Counted from the stretch's first letter, positions 7,931 to 16,885 are shown. The stretch is 64,000 nt of DNA from Streptomyces hygroscopicus (GCF_026168105.1 NZ_LBMW01000005.1:62001-126000); one strand, 5' to 3'. Translations and numbers: made by a program. The notes: a model not told the origin generated them from the sequence alone.

Positions 7931-8904
7931 GCCACGTGGTGATGCACCTGCTGGTCTACGTGCCTCTCCTCTTCCCTGTCCCGGCCGCGCTGGCCGCACG
8001 GCCGCTGGCCGAACGTCTGGCGCCGTGGCTGGCCACGTGGTTGCTTGCCGCCTGTGCCCTGGCGCTCGCCGCGCTGAGCTGCGCGGCCCTGGGGGTGCTG
8101 GTGGTGGCGGGCGTGGTGCGTCTGCCGCTGGCCGCGCTGGTGGGCGACTGGTCGCTGGCCACGGTGCGCGCGGGAGATTCGGTCTCGAAGGTGGAGGCGG
8201 CCATCGCGGGCGTCCTGCTCGCGGCCGCGGCGCTGTCGGGGGTGCGGATGCTGTGGCGCCGGATGCGGGCGCTGGCCGCCGCCGCGTTTGAGGCGGCCTG
8301 CCTGCCCGGGCACGGCCAGCTGGTGGTCGTGAACGATACGGTTCCCGACGCCTACGCGCTGCCTGGCCTGCCCGGTCGTGTGGTGGTCTCCACCGGCATG
8401 CTGGACGCTCTCAGCGATGTCGACCGCGAGGCCATGCTCGCGCACGAACGCGCCCATCTGGCCTGCCACCACTACGCCTTCGTCGCCGCCGCCCATCTGG
8501 CCGCCGCCTGCAACCCGCTGCTGCGGCCCGTGGCCGCCGCGGTCGCCTACACCGTGGAACGCTGGGCGGACGAACGCGCCGCGACCGCGTGCGGCGACCG
8601 CCGCCAGGTCGCCCGCGCGGTCGGCAAGGCTGCCCTGGCCACCGCCCACCACCCGGCCCGCCGGCGCGTCCCCGAGGCCGTCCTCGGAGTGCTCGGACGC
8701 CGCGGCTCAGCGCTTCACCGCGCCGGCCCTGTGCCACGCCGCGTCGCCGCCCTGCTCGCCGAGCCGCACACCTACTCCCCGCCACTGAACTACCCGATCC
8801 TGCCCCTGGCCGCAGCCGCCGCCGTGGTCGGCGCCAGCGCCCTGTGCGCCTTCGCCGCCGCCCACGACCTGCACCTCGTCCTCAAGCTCGCGGGCAGCGG
8901 CTAA
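7927..8904 (+). CDS. M56 family membrane metallopeptidase
   Basis: A 325-residue membrane protein. Hydrophobic segments at about 5-20, 35-65 and 92-108 precede the zinc motif HERAH at 173-177, and a further conserved acidic motif RWADERAA follows about 35 residues on. The last 30 residues form another membrane helix. M56 peptidases of the BlaR1 group transmit an external signal and cleave the cognate BlaI repressor. The GTG start overlaps the repressor stop as GTGA, so the pair is translationally coupled. No penicillin-binding sensor domain is fused to it. Confidence 0.88.
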   Translation: MSHVVMHLLVYVPLLFPVPAALAARPLAERLAPWLATWLLAACALALAALSCAALGVLVVAGVVRLPLAALVGDWSLATVRAGDSVSKVEAAIAGVLLAAAALSGVRMLWRRMRALAAAAFEAACLPGHGQLVVVNDTVPDAYALPGLPGRVVVSTGMLDALSDVDREAMLAHERAHLACHHYAFVAAAHLAAACNPLLRPVAAAVAYTVERWADERAATACGDRRQVARAVGKAALATAHHPARRRVPEAVLGVLGRRGSALHRAGPVPRRVAALLAEPHTYSPPLNYPILPLAAAAAVVGASALCAFAAAHDLHLVLKLAGSG

Positions 8905-8954
8905 CCAGAGCCCCAAGCCGCCCGATGCCCGAGACGACCAGGAAGGACCCGCCC

Positions 8955-10151
8955 GTGCCGACCACCGCCCCGTGCCCCGAACAACACTCGGAGCGCGCCC
9001 GGCTGTGGCCCCTGTACGCGGCCGGCTTCACCACCGCGTTCGGCGCCCACAGCGTCGCGGCGAACCTGGGCCGCTTCACCACCGGCCACCACCAATCGCT
9101 CCTGGTCCTGGGCGGCCTGCTCGCCCTGTACGACGGCGCCGAGGTCCTCCTCAAACCCGTCTTCGGCAGCCTGGCCGACAAGATCGGCCCCCGCCCCGTC
9201 CTGCTCGGCGGACTGCTGGCATTCGCCGCCGCCTCGGCCCTGTTCGCCTTCGCCGACAACACCTCGCTGCTGTGGGCGGCCCGCCTGGGTCAGGGCGCGG
9301 CAGCCTCCGCCTTCTCCCCGGCCGCCTCGGCCCTGGTCGCCCGGCTCAACCCGGCCGCCAGGCACGGCCGGGCGTTCGGCTCCTACGGCTTCTACAAGAG
9401 CATCGGCTACACCGCCGGCCCCCTGCTCGGCGGCGCGCTGGTTGCCGGCGGTGGACTGCCCCTGCTGTTCACCGCCATGACCGCCCTGGCCACCGCCGTG
9501 GCCGCCTGGGCGGTTCTTGCCGTCCCAGCCGCACCGCCACTGCCCAAGCCCCGGCAGACGGTGGTCGACCTCGCCAAACGGCTCGGTCAAGGCAGTTTCC
9601 TGCGCCCGACCGCCGCACTGGCACTGGCCACCGCGGCCCTCTCTGTCGGCGTGGGCTTCCTGCCAGTCGCCGGAGCCGCCGCCCACCTCGGGCCGGTTGC
9701 CACCGGGGCGGCCGTCTCACTGCTCGCGGCCTGCGCGGCCCTGGTCCAGCCCCGGGCCGGAGCCGCCCTCGACCACGGGCGCATCACCACGGCGACGGGC
9801 ATCAGCACCGGGCTCGCGGTCACCGCCGCCGGACTCGCCGCAGCGATGCTGCCCGGCCTGGCAGGCCTCCTCCTCGCCGCGATCCTGATCGGGGCCGGCA
9901 CCGGAATGACCACTCCGCTCGGCTTCGCCGCCCTGGCCCAAGCCAGCCCGGCCGAGCGGCTCGGCCAGACCATGGGCGCCGCCGAACTCGGCCGCGAACT
10001 CGGCGACGCCGGCGGACCACTCCTCGTCGCCTCCGTGGCCGCGGCCATCACCCTCACCGCAGGCTTCGCCGCCCTCAGCGCCCTGACCGCCACCGCAGTC
10101 CTTGCCGTTCGGGTCGGCAACGAGCGCGGCGTTCGCCGGCCCCGGCCGTAG
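8955..10151 (+). CDS. MFS efflux transporter
   Basis: A 398-residue, roughly 12-helix major facilitator. The loop motif GSLADKIGPRPVLLGG after the second helix is the classical MFS motif A, and RLGQGAAASAFSPAASALV is the motif-B region of helix 4. Such drug:proton antiporters export hydrophobic compounds. The GTG at 8955 is preferred because GGAAGGA lies 7 bases upstream; an in-frame ATG at 8925 is an alternative. It follows the M56 gene by 50 bases and probably belongs to the same transcript, which would place export under control of the BlaI-like repressor. Confidence 0.85.
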   Translation: MPTTAPCPEQHSERARLWPLYAAGFTTAFGAHSVAANLGRFTTGHHQSLLVLGGLLALYDGAEVLLKPVFGSLADKIGPRPVLLGGLLAFAAASALFAFADNTSLLWAARLGQGAAASAFSPAASALVARLNPAARHGRAFGSYGFYKSIGYTAGPLLGGALVAGGGLPLLFTAMTALATAVAAWAVLAVPAAPPLPKPRQTVVDLAKRLGQGSFLRPTAALALATAALSVGVGFLPVAGAAAHLGPVATGAAVSLLAACAALVQPRAGAALDHGRITTATGISTGLAVTAAGLAAAMLPGLAGLLLAAILIGAGTGMTTPLGFAALAQASPAERLGQTMGAAELGRELGDAGGPLLVASVAAAITLTAGFAALSALTATAVLAVRVGNERGVRRPRP

Positions 10152-10458
10152 GACTCATCGCCCTCCCTGCCTGCGTCCCTTTCCCTCGTCGCTGAGTCCG
10201 CAGTCCCTTCGCCGCACTCGGGCCCACGAGCAAGGCCCGTGCTGTCGAAACTCGTGAGCACTTCGAAACGGCCCCAGCGGCCCAGTGCCTCACAAATCGC
10301 GGGGCGCAAGTCCGCACACCGAAAGCCCGTGAGCAGGCATGGCTCGGTGGCCGAGTGAGCCCGCTGCATGTGCGAGGCCCGTCGGCCAGGCGCTCCTGGT
10401 CCGGGACGGGCGGAGCGGGCGGAGCGGAGCCGCTGTCCCCCGGTGGGACAGTGATAAC
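10152..10458. other. Intergenic gap without recognisable content
   Basis: Three hundred bases between the MFS gene and the cupredoxin remnant. The open frames are short and unlike known proteins. No hairpin, operator or RNA gene was recognised. Confidence 0.4.
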
Positions 10459-10721
10459 TCAGCGCACGATCAGCGTCCCCTTCATGTCCGGGTGGTAGGT
10501 GCACACGAAGGGGTAGCTGCCGCTCTTGGAGGGGGCGGTGAAGGTTCCGGACTTTCCGCCGTCGATGTTTCCGGTGCGTTCACCCAAACCTCGACCGTGA
10601 CAGCGATGAGGCCCAACAGCAACACTGCGGCGGTCGCCAAGGCGGCCTTGCGCCGCCGCCACAGCCGCAGGCGCAGCATCCACCTGCCGATGGGACCCGT
10701 GGCAGGGGCCGGGTGGCCCAT
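10459..10721 (-). pseudogene. Cupredoxin remnant, frameshifted and internally deleted
   Basis: From the ATG at 10721 one frame encodes a basic start and a membrane helix, ALATAAVLLLGLIAVTVEVW. After about base 10570 the sequence makes sense only in another frame: GKSGTFTAPSKSG, then PFVCTYHPDMKGTLIV, ending in TGA. That second part is the C-terminal end of a cupredoxin-type blue-copper domain, with the C-H-M copper ligands in CTYHPDM. The first beta strands and the N-terminal histidine ligand are missing. The gene therefore looks broken by deletion plus frameshift and cannot make a copper site. Its neighbours are metal transport genes. Confidence 0.7.
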
Positions 10722-11043
10722 CCGACAGGAGGATGGGCCCTGCTGCGGGGGCAGTTGGCCGCCCGGCCCGGCCGTCGCCGCCGAGCCGGCTGCCGGCGAC
10801 CGGGGAAGCGGACGGACGGCGGCCGGCTTTCCGCTGCAGGGCGCACCACGACGACGTACTGAACGCCCTCAGGTGCATCCCTGCGGCAGAGCCTGCCGAT
10901 GAGCGGCGAGATACCGCGCGCGGGAAGGTGACGACGCGACGCAGGTGGCGGGTTGCCGCGCGGCGGCTGGTCCCACCGGGGCGCATGGGGATGGTCGGCA
11001 GCGACATCCCGGGGTTGGAGCGTCAGCGCTACTGCCGAGCGCG

Positions 11044-12159
11044 TCAGCCGGCGTCGACGTGGTGGGCGAGGGCGGCGTGCGGGTCGCCTCCGTGGGAAGT
11101 GTGGTCTGTGTGGACGGTGGCGGCAGTCAGCCGGGGAACGGCATGGATGAGGGCGTGCTCGGCGGCGACGGCCAGGGAGTGGGCCTGGACCACGGTCAGG
11201 CAGGGGTCGACGACGATGTCCGCCTCGGCGCGCAGCGCGTGGCCGATCCACCGCATCCTGACCTGTCCGATGCCGAGTACGCCGTCGACGTCGTGCAGGG
11301 CCTGCTCGGCGGCGTCGACCAGGGCCGGGTCGACGGAGTCCATCAGCCGTCGGTACACCTCGCGGGCGGCGTCCTTGAGGACCATCAGGATCGCCGCGGT
11401 GATCAGCAGGCCGACGGCGGGGTCGGCCCACCGCCATCCGATCGCGACGCCGCCGACGCCCAGGAGGACGGCGAGAGAGGTGAAGCCGTCGGTGCGAGCG
11501 TGCAGGCCGTCGGCGACCAGGGCGGCGGAGCCGATCCTGCGGCCGGTGGTGATGCGGTGGCGGGCGACCCACTCGTTGCCGATGAAGCCGACCACCGCGG
11601 CGAGAGCGACGGCCCACAGACGGGTGATGTCGTGGGGGTGCAGCAGGCGGTCGACGGCCTCGTAGGCGGCCAGGGCCGAGGAGGCGGTGATGGTCAGCAC
11701 GATGACGATGCCGGCCAGGTCCTCCGCGCGGCCGTAGCCGTAGGTGTAGCGCCGGTTGGCCGCCCGGCGGCCCAAGACGAACGCGATGCCCAGCGGGACC
11801 GCGGTCAGTGCGTCCGCCGCGTTGTGGATCGTGTCGCCCAGCAGCGCCACCGACCCGGAGAACGCCACGATCACCGCCTGGATCACCGTGGTCAGACCGA
11901 GGATGCCCAGTGACAGCCACAGCGTGCGCATGCCCTCGCGGGAGGTCTCCATCGCCGAGTCGACCTTGTCCATCGCCTCGTGGCTGTGCGGGGTGACCAG
12001 GTGGGCGAGTTGGTGCCGCAGCATCGGCCACCGGCCGCCCCCATGGTCGTGGTCGTGGCTACCGTGCCCGTGGTGGCCGTCGGCGGCGTAGGGACGCGGG
12101 TGGCCGTGTTCGCCGTGGCTGTGGCCGTGCGGCTCGTGGGCGTGGGACTGCTCGGTCAC
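11044..12159 (-). CDS. Cation diffusion facilitator (zinc/cobalt efflux)
   Basis: A 371-residue CDF transporter. The N-terminal 60 residues are a histidine-rich cytoplasmic tail with many HxH pairs. Six membrane segments follow, carrying the metal site residues: D109 with HNAAD at 112-116 in helix 2, and HARTD at 220-224 in helix 5. The C-terminal cytoplasmic domain ends in another histidine-rich tail. This layout matches CzcD/ZitB exporters of Zn, Co or Cd, driven by proton exchange. It is divergent from an ArsR sensor gene with a palindrome between them, so induction by the exported metal is likely. Confidence 0.9.
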   Translation of the reverse strand: MTEQSHAHEPHGHSHGEHGHPRPYAADGHHGHGSHDHDHGGGRWPMLRHQLAHLVTPHSHEAMDKVDSAMETSREGMRTLWLSLGILGLTTVIQAVIVAFSGSVALLGDTIHNAADALTAVPLGIAFVLGRRAANRRYTYGYGRAEDLAGIVIVLTITASSALAAYEAVDRLLHPHDITRLWAVALAAVVGFIGNEWVARHRITTGRRIGSAALVADGLHARTDGFTSLAVLLGVGGVAIGWRWADPAVGLLITAAILMVLKDAAREVYRRLMDSVDPALVDAAEQALHDVDGVLGIGQVRMRWIGHALRAEADIVVDPCLTVVQAHSLAVAAEHALIHAVPRLTAATVHTDHTSHGGDPHAALAHHVDAG

Positions 12160-12227
12160 GGTGGTCGCACCTTTCGCGGGCCGGGGGCCGGGTCGGACTG
12201 GACGCCGACACTGCTACCCCTCCATTA

Positions 12228-12245
12228 TGTGCGTATGAACGCACG
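12228..12245. promoter_or_regulatory. ArsR-type operator TGTGCGT-ATGA-ACGCACG
   Basis: A nearly perfect inverted repeat with 7-base arms, in the gap between the CDF gene and the ArsR gene. It covers the first possible ATG of the regulator (12235-12237), so either the transcript is leaderless or the true start is the ATG at 12247. Confidence 0.6.
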
Positions 12246-12591
12246 CATGCATCTATCAGGTGCACATGCCTCGCAGGAGCCAGACGACCGCGAGCGCCTC
12301 GCGGTGGCCGTCGAGGTGCTTGGGCTGCTCGCCGACCGCACCCGCCTGGCGCTCTTGCGACGCTTGGGCGAGGGCGAGGCCGACGTCACGACACTGACCG
12401 GGTCCTGTGACGCCACGCGGACGTCGGTCAGCCAGCACCTGTCGCGGCTGCGCCTGGCCGGGCTGGTGACCACCCGCAAGGAAGGGCGCCGGGTCGTCTA
12501 CGCCCTGCGCCACGGCCACCTGCGCCGCCTGGTCGAAGAGGCCCTGCAGGTGGCCGACCACCGGATCAGGCACCTGCCGTCCCACGACTGA
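12235..12591 (+). CDS. ArsR/SmtB family metal-sensing repressor
   Basis: A 118-residue winged helix protein. ADRTRLALLRRL and TRTSVSQHLSRLRLAGLV (about residues 61-78) form the family DNA-binding unit. The last 26 residues are rich in ligands: H93, H95, D108, H109, H113 and H117. They lie where SmtB and CzrA hold their alpha-5 zinc site, although the spacing is not identical. No cysteine site typical of ArsR or CadC is visible. With the divergent CDF gene this suggests a zinc- or cobalt-responsive derepression circuit. The start may be 12235 or 12247. Confidence 0.87.
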   Translation: MNARMHLSGAHASQEPDDRERLAVAVEVLGLLADRTRLALLRRLGEGEADVTTLTGSCDATRTSVSQHLSRLRLAGLVTTRKEGRRVVYALRHGHLRRLVEEALQVADHRIRHLPSHD

Positions 12592-12621
12592 ACAGCGGTC
12601 GGGGCCACGCTCACGCATCGG

Positions 12622-13014
12622 CTAGATGGTGATCACGTTGACGACGAAGGATGCGATCGTCGCCAGTGCCTGCACCTGGCCGAAGCGCCGGGTGTCGGCC
12701 GGAGGCCGCAGACGGGCGTAGACGGTGATGCTGACGTAGGTGATGACGGGGGCGAGCCAGTCGTTGGCGGAGAAGCCGGGCAGGCCGTCGTCGTTGAGCT
12801 GGGGCATGTTGGCCGAGGCCCGCCACAGGAACACCGACAGACCGGCGAGAACGGTGACGGCGCCGAGGTCCACGACGTGGTGGGCGCGGGGGACGCGTGG
12901 GAGCCGCCACCAGGCGGCGGCCAGGGCGAGGACGGCGGTGATGGTGGCGGTGAGGGCGATGTGGGAGCGGCTGAACACGGTGGTGCTGGTGGCGAAGGTG
13001 TAGGCGAGGGTCAT
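12622..13014 (-). CDS. Small integral membrane protein, unknown function
   Basis: A 130-residue protein with four predicted membrane helices (about residues 20-36, 48-66, 86-100 and 112-130). I do not recognise the family. It starts 57 bases after the chrA stop codon in the same direction, so it is likely the last gene of the chrA transcript and may support chromate efflux. The N-terminus MTLAYTFATSTTVFSRSH lacks a cleavable signal. Confidence 0.6.
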   Translation of the reverse strand: MTLAYTFATSTTVFSRSHIALTATITAVLALAAAWWRLPRVPRAHHVVDLGAVTVLAGLSVFLWRASANMPQLNDDGLPGFSANDWLAPVITYVSITVYARLRPPADTRRFGQVQALATIASFVVNVITI

Positions 13015-13071
13015 CGCGCTTCCAAGTGCGGTGGGCGGGTTGTGGGTTCAGGTAGCGGTCCGGGGCGCGGC

Positions 13072-14301
13072 TCAGTGGAGCAGGAGGCCGAGGGCTCCGG
13101 CCGCGATGACGACAACGGGTTCCTGGATCTTGAACCGCCACAGCAGACCGAGCGTGACGACCGCGATGACGGCGGTGGCTACGTCGGTGACGGCCTGCCG
13201 GGTGAGCACGACGACCGCCCCGCACAGTGCACCGCCGGCTGCGGCGGTGGCGCCGGTCACGAGCGCCTTGACCTGCCGGTTGTCGCGGTGCCTGACGAAC
13301 CAGCGGCCGGGGACGACCACGCCGACGTAGATGGGCAGGAAGATCGCGAAGGTGGCGACGAGGGCTCCGGCGGGGCCGGCGACGAGGTAGCCGATGAACG
13401 CGGCGGTGATCACGACCGGGCCCGGGGTGATCAGGCCCATCGCGACGGCATCGAGGAACTGGGCCTGGGTGAGCCAGTGATGCTGGGCGACCACGCCGTC
13501 GCGCAGCAGCGGGACGATCGCCAGCCCCGAGCCGAAGACCAGAGCGCCGGTCTTGAGGAAGAACAGGCCCAGGGACAGCAGCGTCCCACCGGAGGCCGCC
13601 ACGGCCCACGGCGTGGCCAGCGGCCACCCGACCAGGCTGAGCGCCTTGGAGTCCGGGCCGGTGGCTATTCGGCGGCGGAGCCAGGACCGGTGGGTGGGGC
13701 GGGCGTCGAGAAGGATCATCAGCACCCCGGCGCCGACGATCAGGTAGATCGGCTCGCGGCCGGTGGCGGCGGTGACCGCGAAGACGACTGCGCTGATGGC
13801 CCAGGCGCGCCAGTCCTTGCCGTCGGTGAGCTTGACGAGCTTGTAGGCGGCGATGGCGATGATGCCCATCACGGCCGGGGCGATGCCGTAGAAGAGCGAC
13901 TGCACCACCGGCAGCCCGGCGTAGTGGACGTAGGCGGCGGCGACAACCGTGACCAGCAGGAACGAAGGGGCGATGAACGCCAGCGCGGTCGCCGCCGCCC
14001 CCCAGGCGCCGCGGCGCAGGTAGCCGACCCACATGGCGACCTGGGCAGCGAGCGGGCCGGGCATGGTCTGGCCCAGGGCAACGCCGTCGAGGAAGTCCTG
14101 CTTGGCGATCCAGCCGCGCTCCTCGACCAGATTGCGCTGCATGTAGCCGACCACGGCGATCGGTCCGCCGAAGCCGAGTGTGCCCAGCCGCAGGAAGTAC
14201 CGCAGCACGCTCGCGAACGCCGGGCCCGGCCCCGCTGCGGTGCTGTCGGCAGGGGGTGTCGGCTGGTCGGACGTGCCCCGCGACGTGTCCGGGGAAACCA
14301 T
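13072..14301 (-). CDS. chrA: Chromate efflux transporter ChrA
   Basis: A 409-residue long-chain CHR family transporter with two homologous halves. LGFGGPIAVVGYMQR and GQTMPGPLAAQVAMWVGYL in the first half recur as VFGSGLAIVPLLR and GLITPGPVVITAAFIGYL in the second. The protein exports chromate from the cytoplasm. Its ATG at 14301 lies inside the palindrome GAAACCATGGTTTC, and a second copy lies 17 bases upstream. The same motif precedes the chrB genes, so the pair is probably repressed together. The small membrane protein downstream is probably co-transcribed. Confidence 0.92.
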   Translation of the reverse strand: MVSPDTSRGTSDQPTPPADSTAAGPGPAFASVLRYFLRLGTLGFGGPIAVVGYMQRNLVEERGWIAKQDFLDGVALGQTMPGPLAAQVAMWVGYLRRGAWGAAATALAFIAPSFLLVTVVAAAYVHYAGLPVVQSLFYGIAPAVMGIIAIAAYKLVKLTDGKDWRAWAISAVVFAVTAATGREPIYLIVGAGVLMILLDARPTHRSWLRRRIATGPDSKALSLVGWPLATPWAVAASGGTLLSLGLFFLKTGALVFGSGLAIVPLLRDGVVAQHHWLTQAQFLDAVAMGLITPGPVVITAAFIGYLVAGPAGALVATFAIFLPIYVGVVVPGRWFVRHRDNRQVKALVTGATAAAGGALCGAVVVLTRQAVTDVATAVIAVVTLGLLWRFKIQEPVVVIAAGALGLLLH

Positions 14302-14307
14302 GGTTTC
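14294..14307. promoter_or_regulatory. GAAACCATGGTTTC operator over chrA start codon
   Basis: A perfect 14-base palindrome containing the chrA initiation codon. It shares the core AACC-N2-GGTT with sites at 14311-14324, 15668-15681 and 20422-20435, which makes it a candidate ChrB-type operator. Confidence 0.6.
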
Positions 14308-14310
14308 ACT

Positions 14311-14324
14311 GTAACCACGGTTTC
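14311..14324. promoter_or_regulatory. GTAACCACGGTTTC second operator upstream of chrA
   Basis: An imperfect copy of the AACC-N2-GGTT palindrome, 17 bases centre to centre from the first and immediately upstream of chrA. Confidence 0.55.
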
Positions 14325-14397
14325 ATCCTTTCATCAACGGCGGAATGAAAGGGCACCGTGGCCCGGCTTGGGAGCGCGGATGAGCGGTCGAGGACGT

Positions 14398-14660
14398 GAA
14401 TGCGGGTGGGGGCGGCGGCATTTCTGCTGGTCCTCCCCCGACGGGCGTACCTGGTGCATCGCCGACATGGCCCGCAACGGGGTGTGGGTCCTGGACGGCG
14501 ACCGGTTCACCCTGCCGACGCTGCTGCCCACCGGCAAGGACGCGCAAGGTCGGCCGGGAGCTCCATGGCCTGGCGGTCCATCCCCAGCCGGGCCGCTATT
14601 CGCTCGGCCATACCGGCGTCTTCCGCTGGACGGGGGCGAGGCCGGCCGCGGTGCGGTGTG
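14398..14660 (+). pseudogene. Possible frameshifted gene fragment of unknown family
   Basis: Between chrA and chrB, one frame reads like real protein at 14398-14548 (DGRTWCIADMARNGVWVLDG then DRFTLPTLLPTGKDA). It appears to continue in another frame at 14546-14660 (RELHGLAVHPQPGRYSLGH then TGVFRW). There is no start codon context for the first part. I do not recognise the family. It may be debris of an inserted or lost gene, or a chance reading of GC-rich DNA. Confidence 0.3.
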
Positions 14661-14684
14661 AATTCGGAGGTTTCCCGGGATGGT

Positions 14685-15116
14685 TCAGGCGGGATCGTGC
14701 CCGAGCAGCAGGCCGCGCTTGAGGTACTCGTACAGGCCGTCGAAGAGCGGGCCGGTCACCTCCAGGGTGCGCTCGTCGGTGCACACCATGGACAGGCCAC
14801 GCAGGGCGACGTCGAACCCGGGCGCCTCCGGGGCGTCGTAGCGCTGATCGTCCAGGTCCGCCTCGTGGACGATCTCGGCGATCCGCCACAGCACCGGGTC
14901 ACTCAGCTCGTAGCGGCGCAGGATGGTCTCGAACGTACAGTCCGCGCCGTGGTGCGACAGGTCCACCCCGCGCATGTCGAACGCGGTCGCATCCGAAGGG
15001 ACCAGCGCCGGGTCGGTGACGAACACGAACTGTGCGTCCGCGTCCAGGAACCGGCGGATCAGCCATGCGCACGCCGCCCGGTCGATGTGCACGCCCGCCC
15101 TTGTCGCCCACTTCAC
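14685..15116 (-). CDS. chrB: ChrB C-terminal domain protein (split chrB)
   Basis: A 143-residue protein matching the C-terminal domain of chromate-resistance protein ChrB: WATRAGVHIDRAACAWLIRR at the start, then FDMRGVDLSHHGADCTFE with conserved histidines and a cysteine, then IVHEADLDD. Chromate or metal sensing through these His/Cys/Asp residues is a plausible but untested role. The GTG start overlaps the stop of the upstream ChrB N-terminal gene by four bases, so the two halves are made together. In many bacteria they are one polypeptide. Confidence 0.87.
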   Translation of the reverse strand: MKWATRAGVHIDRAACAWLIRRFLDADAQFVFVTDPALVPSDATAFDMRGVDLSHHGADCTFETILRRYELSDPVLWRIAEIVHEADLDDQRYDAPEAPGFDVALRGLSMVCTDERTLEVTGPLFDGLYEYLKRGLLLGHDPA

Positions 15117-15628
15117 GCCCGCACCCCCCGGGTGCCGCTGCGCGGGCCGGAACCCTCGGCCAGCTCCGCCACCGCTACGGCGGCTGCCTCCCGTTCAACC
15201 GGAGGGAAGAAGTCCCGCCGTCCGATGCGCCGCATCTCCGCGCGCAGCCTGGCGGCCCCACGTGCCCGCTCGCCGACCGGGCCCGAAGCCAGAGCCGCGG
15301 CCTGCTGCGCGACTACCCGGTACTCCTCGGCGCGGGCCTGCCTCATGGACGCCGCGAGCTCGCGCTCCTGTGCCACGCTGCCCGGCCGGGCCAGCCAGAT
15401 CCCCGCCGACCCGTCGGCCTCGACCACCTCCTCGGCGATCCACTCCAGCTGCTCCCGGGTCCGCGCGTCCGCCGGCAGCGCTACCAGCCCATCCGAGATC
15501 TGCGCCACGCCCAGCCGCTTCAGCTTGCGCCACACCGTGATCCGCGGCGTCGAAGGCTCACGCGGCAGCCGGTACGACAGCAGCACCCACGCGCCCGCCG
15601 CCTGCTCCGTCACGGCGGCCACCTCCAT
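15113..15628 (-). CDS. chrB: ChrB N-terminal domain protein (split chrB)
   Basis: A 171-residue protein corresponding to the N-terminal part of ChrB. WVLLSYRLPREPSTPRITVW followed by RKLKRLGVAQISDGLVALP is the conserved opening, with a helical stretch after it. Known ChrB proteins act as chromate-responsive regulators of chrA. The start lies 40 bases downstream of the palindrome GTAACCCAGGTTAC, which resembles sites at chrA, so autoregulation is likely. It is translationally coupled to the C-terminal half. Confidence 0.83.
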   Translation of the reverse strand: MEVAAVTEQAAGAWVLLSYRLPREPSTPRITVWRKLKRLGVAQISDGLVALPADARTREQLEWIAEEVVEADGSAGIWLARPGSVAQERELAASMRQARAEEYRVVAQQAAALASGPVGERARGAARLRAEMRRIGRRDFFPPVEREAAAVAVAELAEGSGPRSGTRGVRA

Positions 15629-15667
15629 CTCGTCCGCACACGGCGGTCTTCAACTCCCACCCGAAAC

Positions 15668-15681
15668 GTAACCCAGGTTAC
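15668..15681. promoter_or_regulatory. GTAACCCAGGTTAC operator upstream of chrB
   Basis: An inverted repeat with arms GTAACC and GGTTAC (extended by flanking C and G to 16 bases), 40 bases upstream of the ChrB N-terminal gene. It is the best-formed member of the AACC-N2-GGTT family in this window. Confidence 0.65.
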
Positions 15682-15827
15682 GTCGGCCAACCCAGCGACC
15701 GCTGCTCGGGAGAGGCCACTGCGCAGGATTACGTGCCCACGGCAGCTACAACGGGACTTCGCCGAGCTGTTCAACGCTTCCAATCCCCGGGGCGGCTGGG
15801 CGGTTCCGTATCGAGCGCGTGGTTATG

Positions 15828-16885
15828 TCAACGTGCCGGGAGGGTGATCCATACGACGGCGCCGCCGTCGGGGTGGTTGGCGGCGCCGTGGCTGCCGCCG
15901 CCGGCGCGGGCGATGGCGGCGGTGATGGCCAGGCCGAGCCCGGTGCCGGTGGTGGCGCGGGCGCGGTCGGCCTGGGTGAAGCGGTCGAAGGCGTGGGGGA
16001 GGAAGTCGGGCGGGAAACCCTGGCCGTGGTCGCGTACCTCAATGCGGATCTGTCCGTCGCGGCGGGCGGTCACGTCGATGGGGCCGTGGCCGTGCTGCTG
16101 GGCGTTGCGGATCAGGTTCGTGACGGCGCGTTCCAGCCGGTCTTCGGGGATCGCGACAGTGAGGCCGACGGGACAGTCGACGGTGACCACGCTGGCGGGT
16201 GCGCCGTTGCGGAGGCGGACGGTCACACGACGCAGCACCGGCTGGAGGTCAAGAACGACGACTGCCTGGGCCGCAGTGCCCTGACGGCGGTCGGTGCGAG
16301 CCAGGAGCAGCAGGTCCTCGGTGAGCTGGACCAGCCGTACGGTCTCTTCGAGGGCGGAGACGAGTGCGGCGTGCAGTTCGGTGGCGTCGCGGGGGTGGCG
16401 CAGGGCGAGTTCGATCTCGGTGCGCAGGAGGCTGAGCGGGGTGCGCAGTTCGTGGCCGGCGTCGGCGACGAAGTGGCGTTCGCGCTCCAGGGCCGTCTGG
16501 AGGCGGGCCAGCATGTCGTTGAGGGTGGTGGCGAGGCGGGCGATCTCGTCGCGGCTGGGCGGCACGTCGAGGCGGTGTCCGGGGGTGTCTTCGGTGACGG
16601 CGGCGGCCTGGGTGCGCATGCGCTCGACGGGGCGAAGCGCGGCGGCGGCCAGCAGGTAGGCGCCGATGGTCGCCAGCACGAACACGATGGGCAGGGCGGT
16701 GACCAGTTCCCGGACCAAGTCGTCCGTGGCCTCTTGCTGTGCTTGGCGGGCGACGCCGGTGGCGGTGCCGTACTCGCTCTGGGCCTCGCGGAAGCGGCTG
16801 AGAGTGACGTATCCGGCCCCGGCCAGGACCAGGGCCATTACGGCGGCGAAGATCGCGGTGAGGCGAATGCGGAGTGGGATGCGGT

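Noticed and set aside
8589..8954. Longer N-terminus for the MFS transporter
   Set aside because: The upstream in-frame part overlaps the M56 gene and is Arg/Pro-rich. The GTG at 8955 has a good ribosome binding site.
12877..14661. A 594-codon open frame antisense to chrA
   Set aside because: Low-complexity Gly/Asp/Arg product. Only its last part, beyond chrA, looks protein-like and is listed separately.
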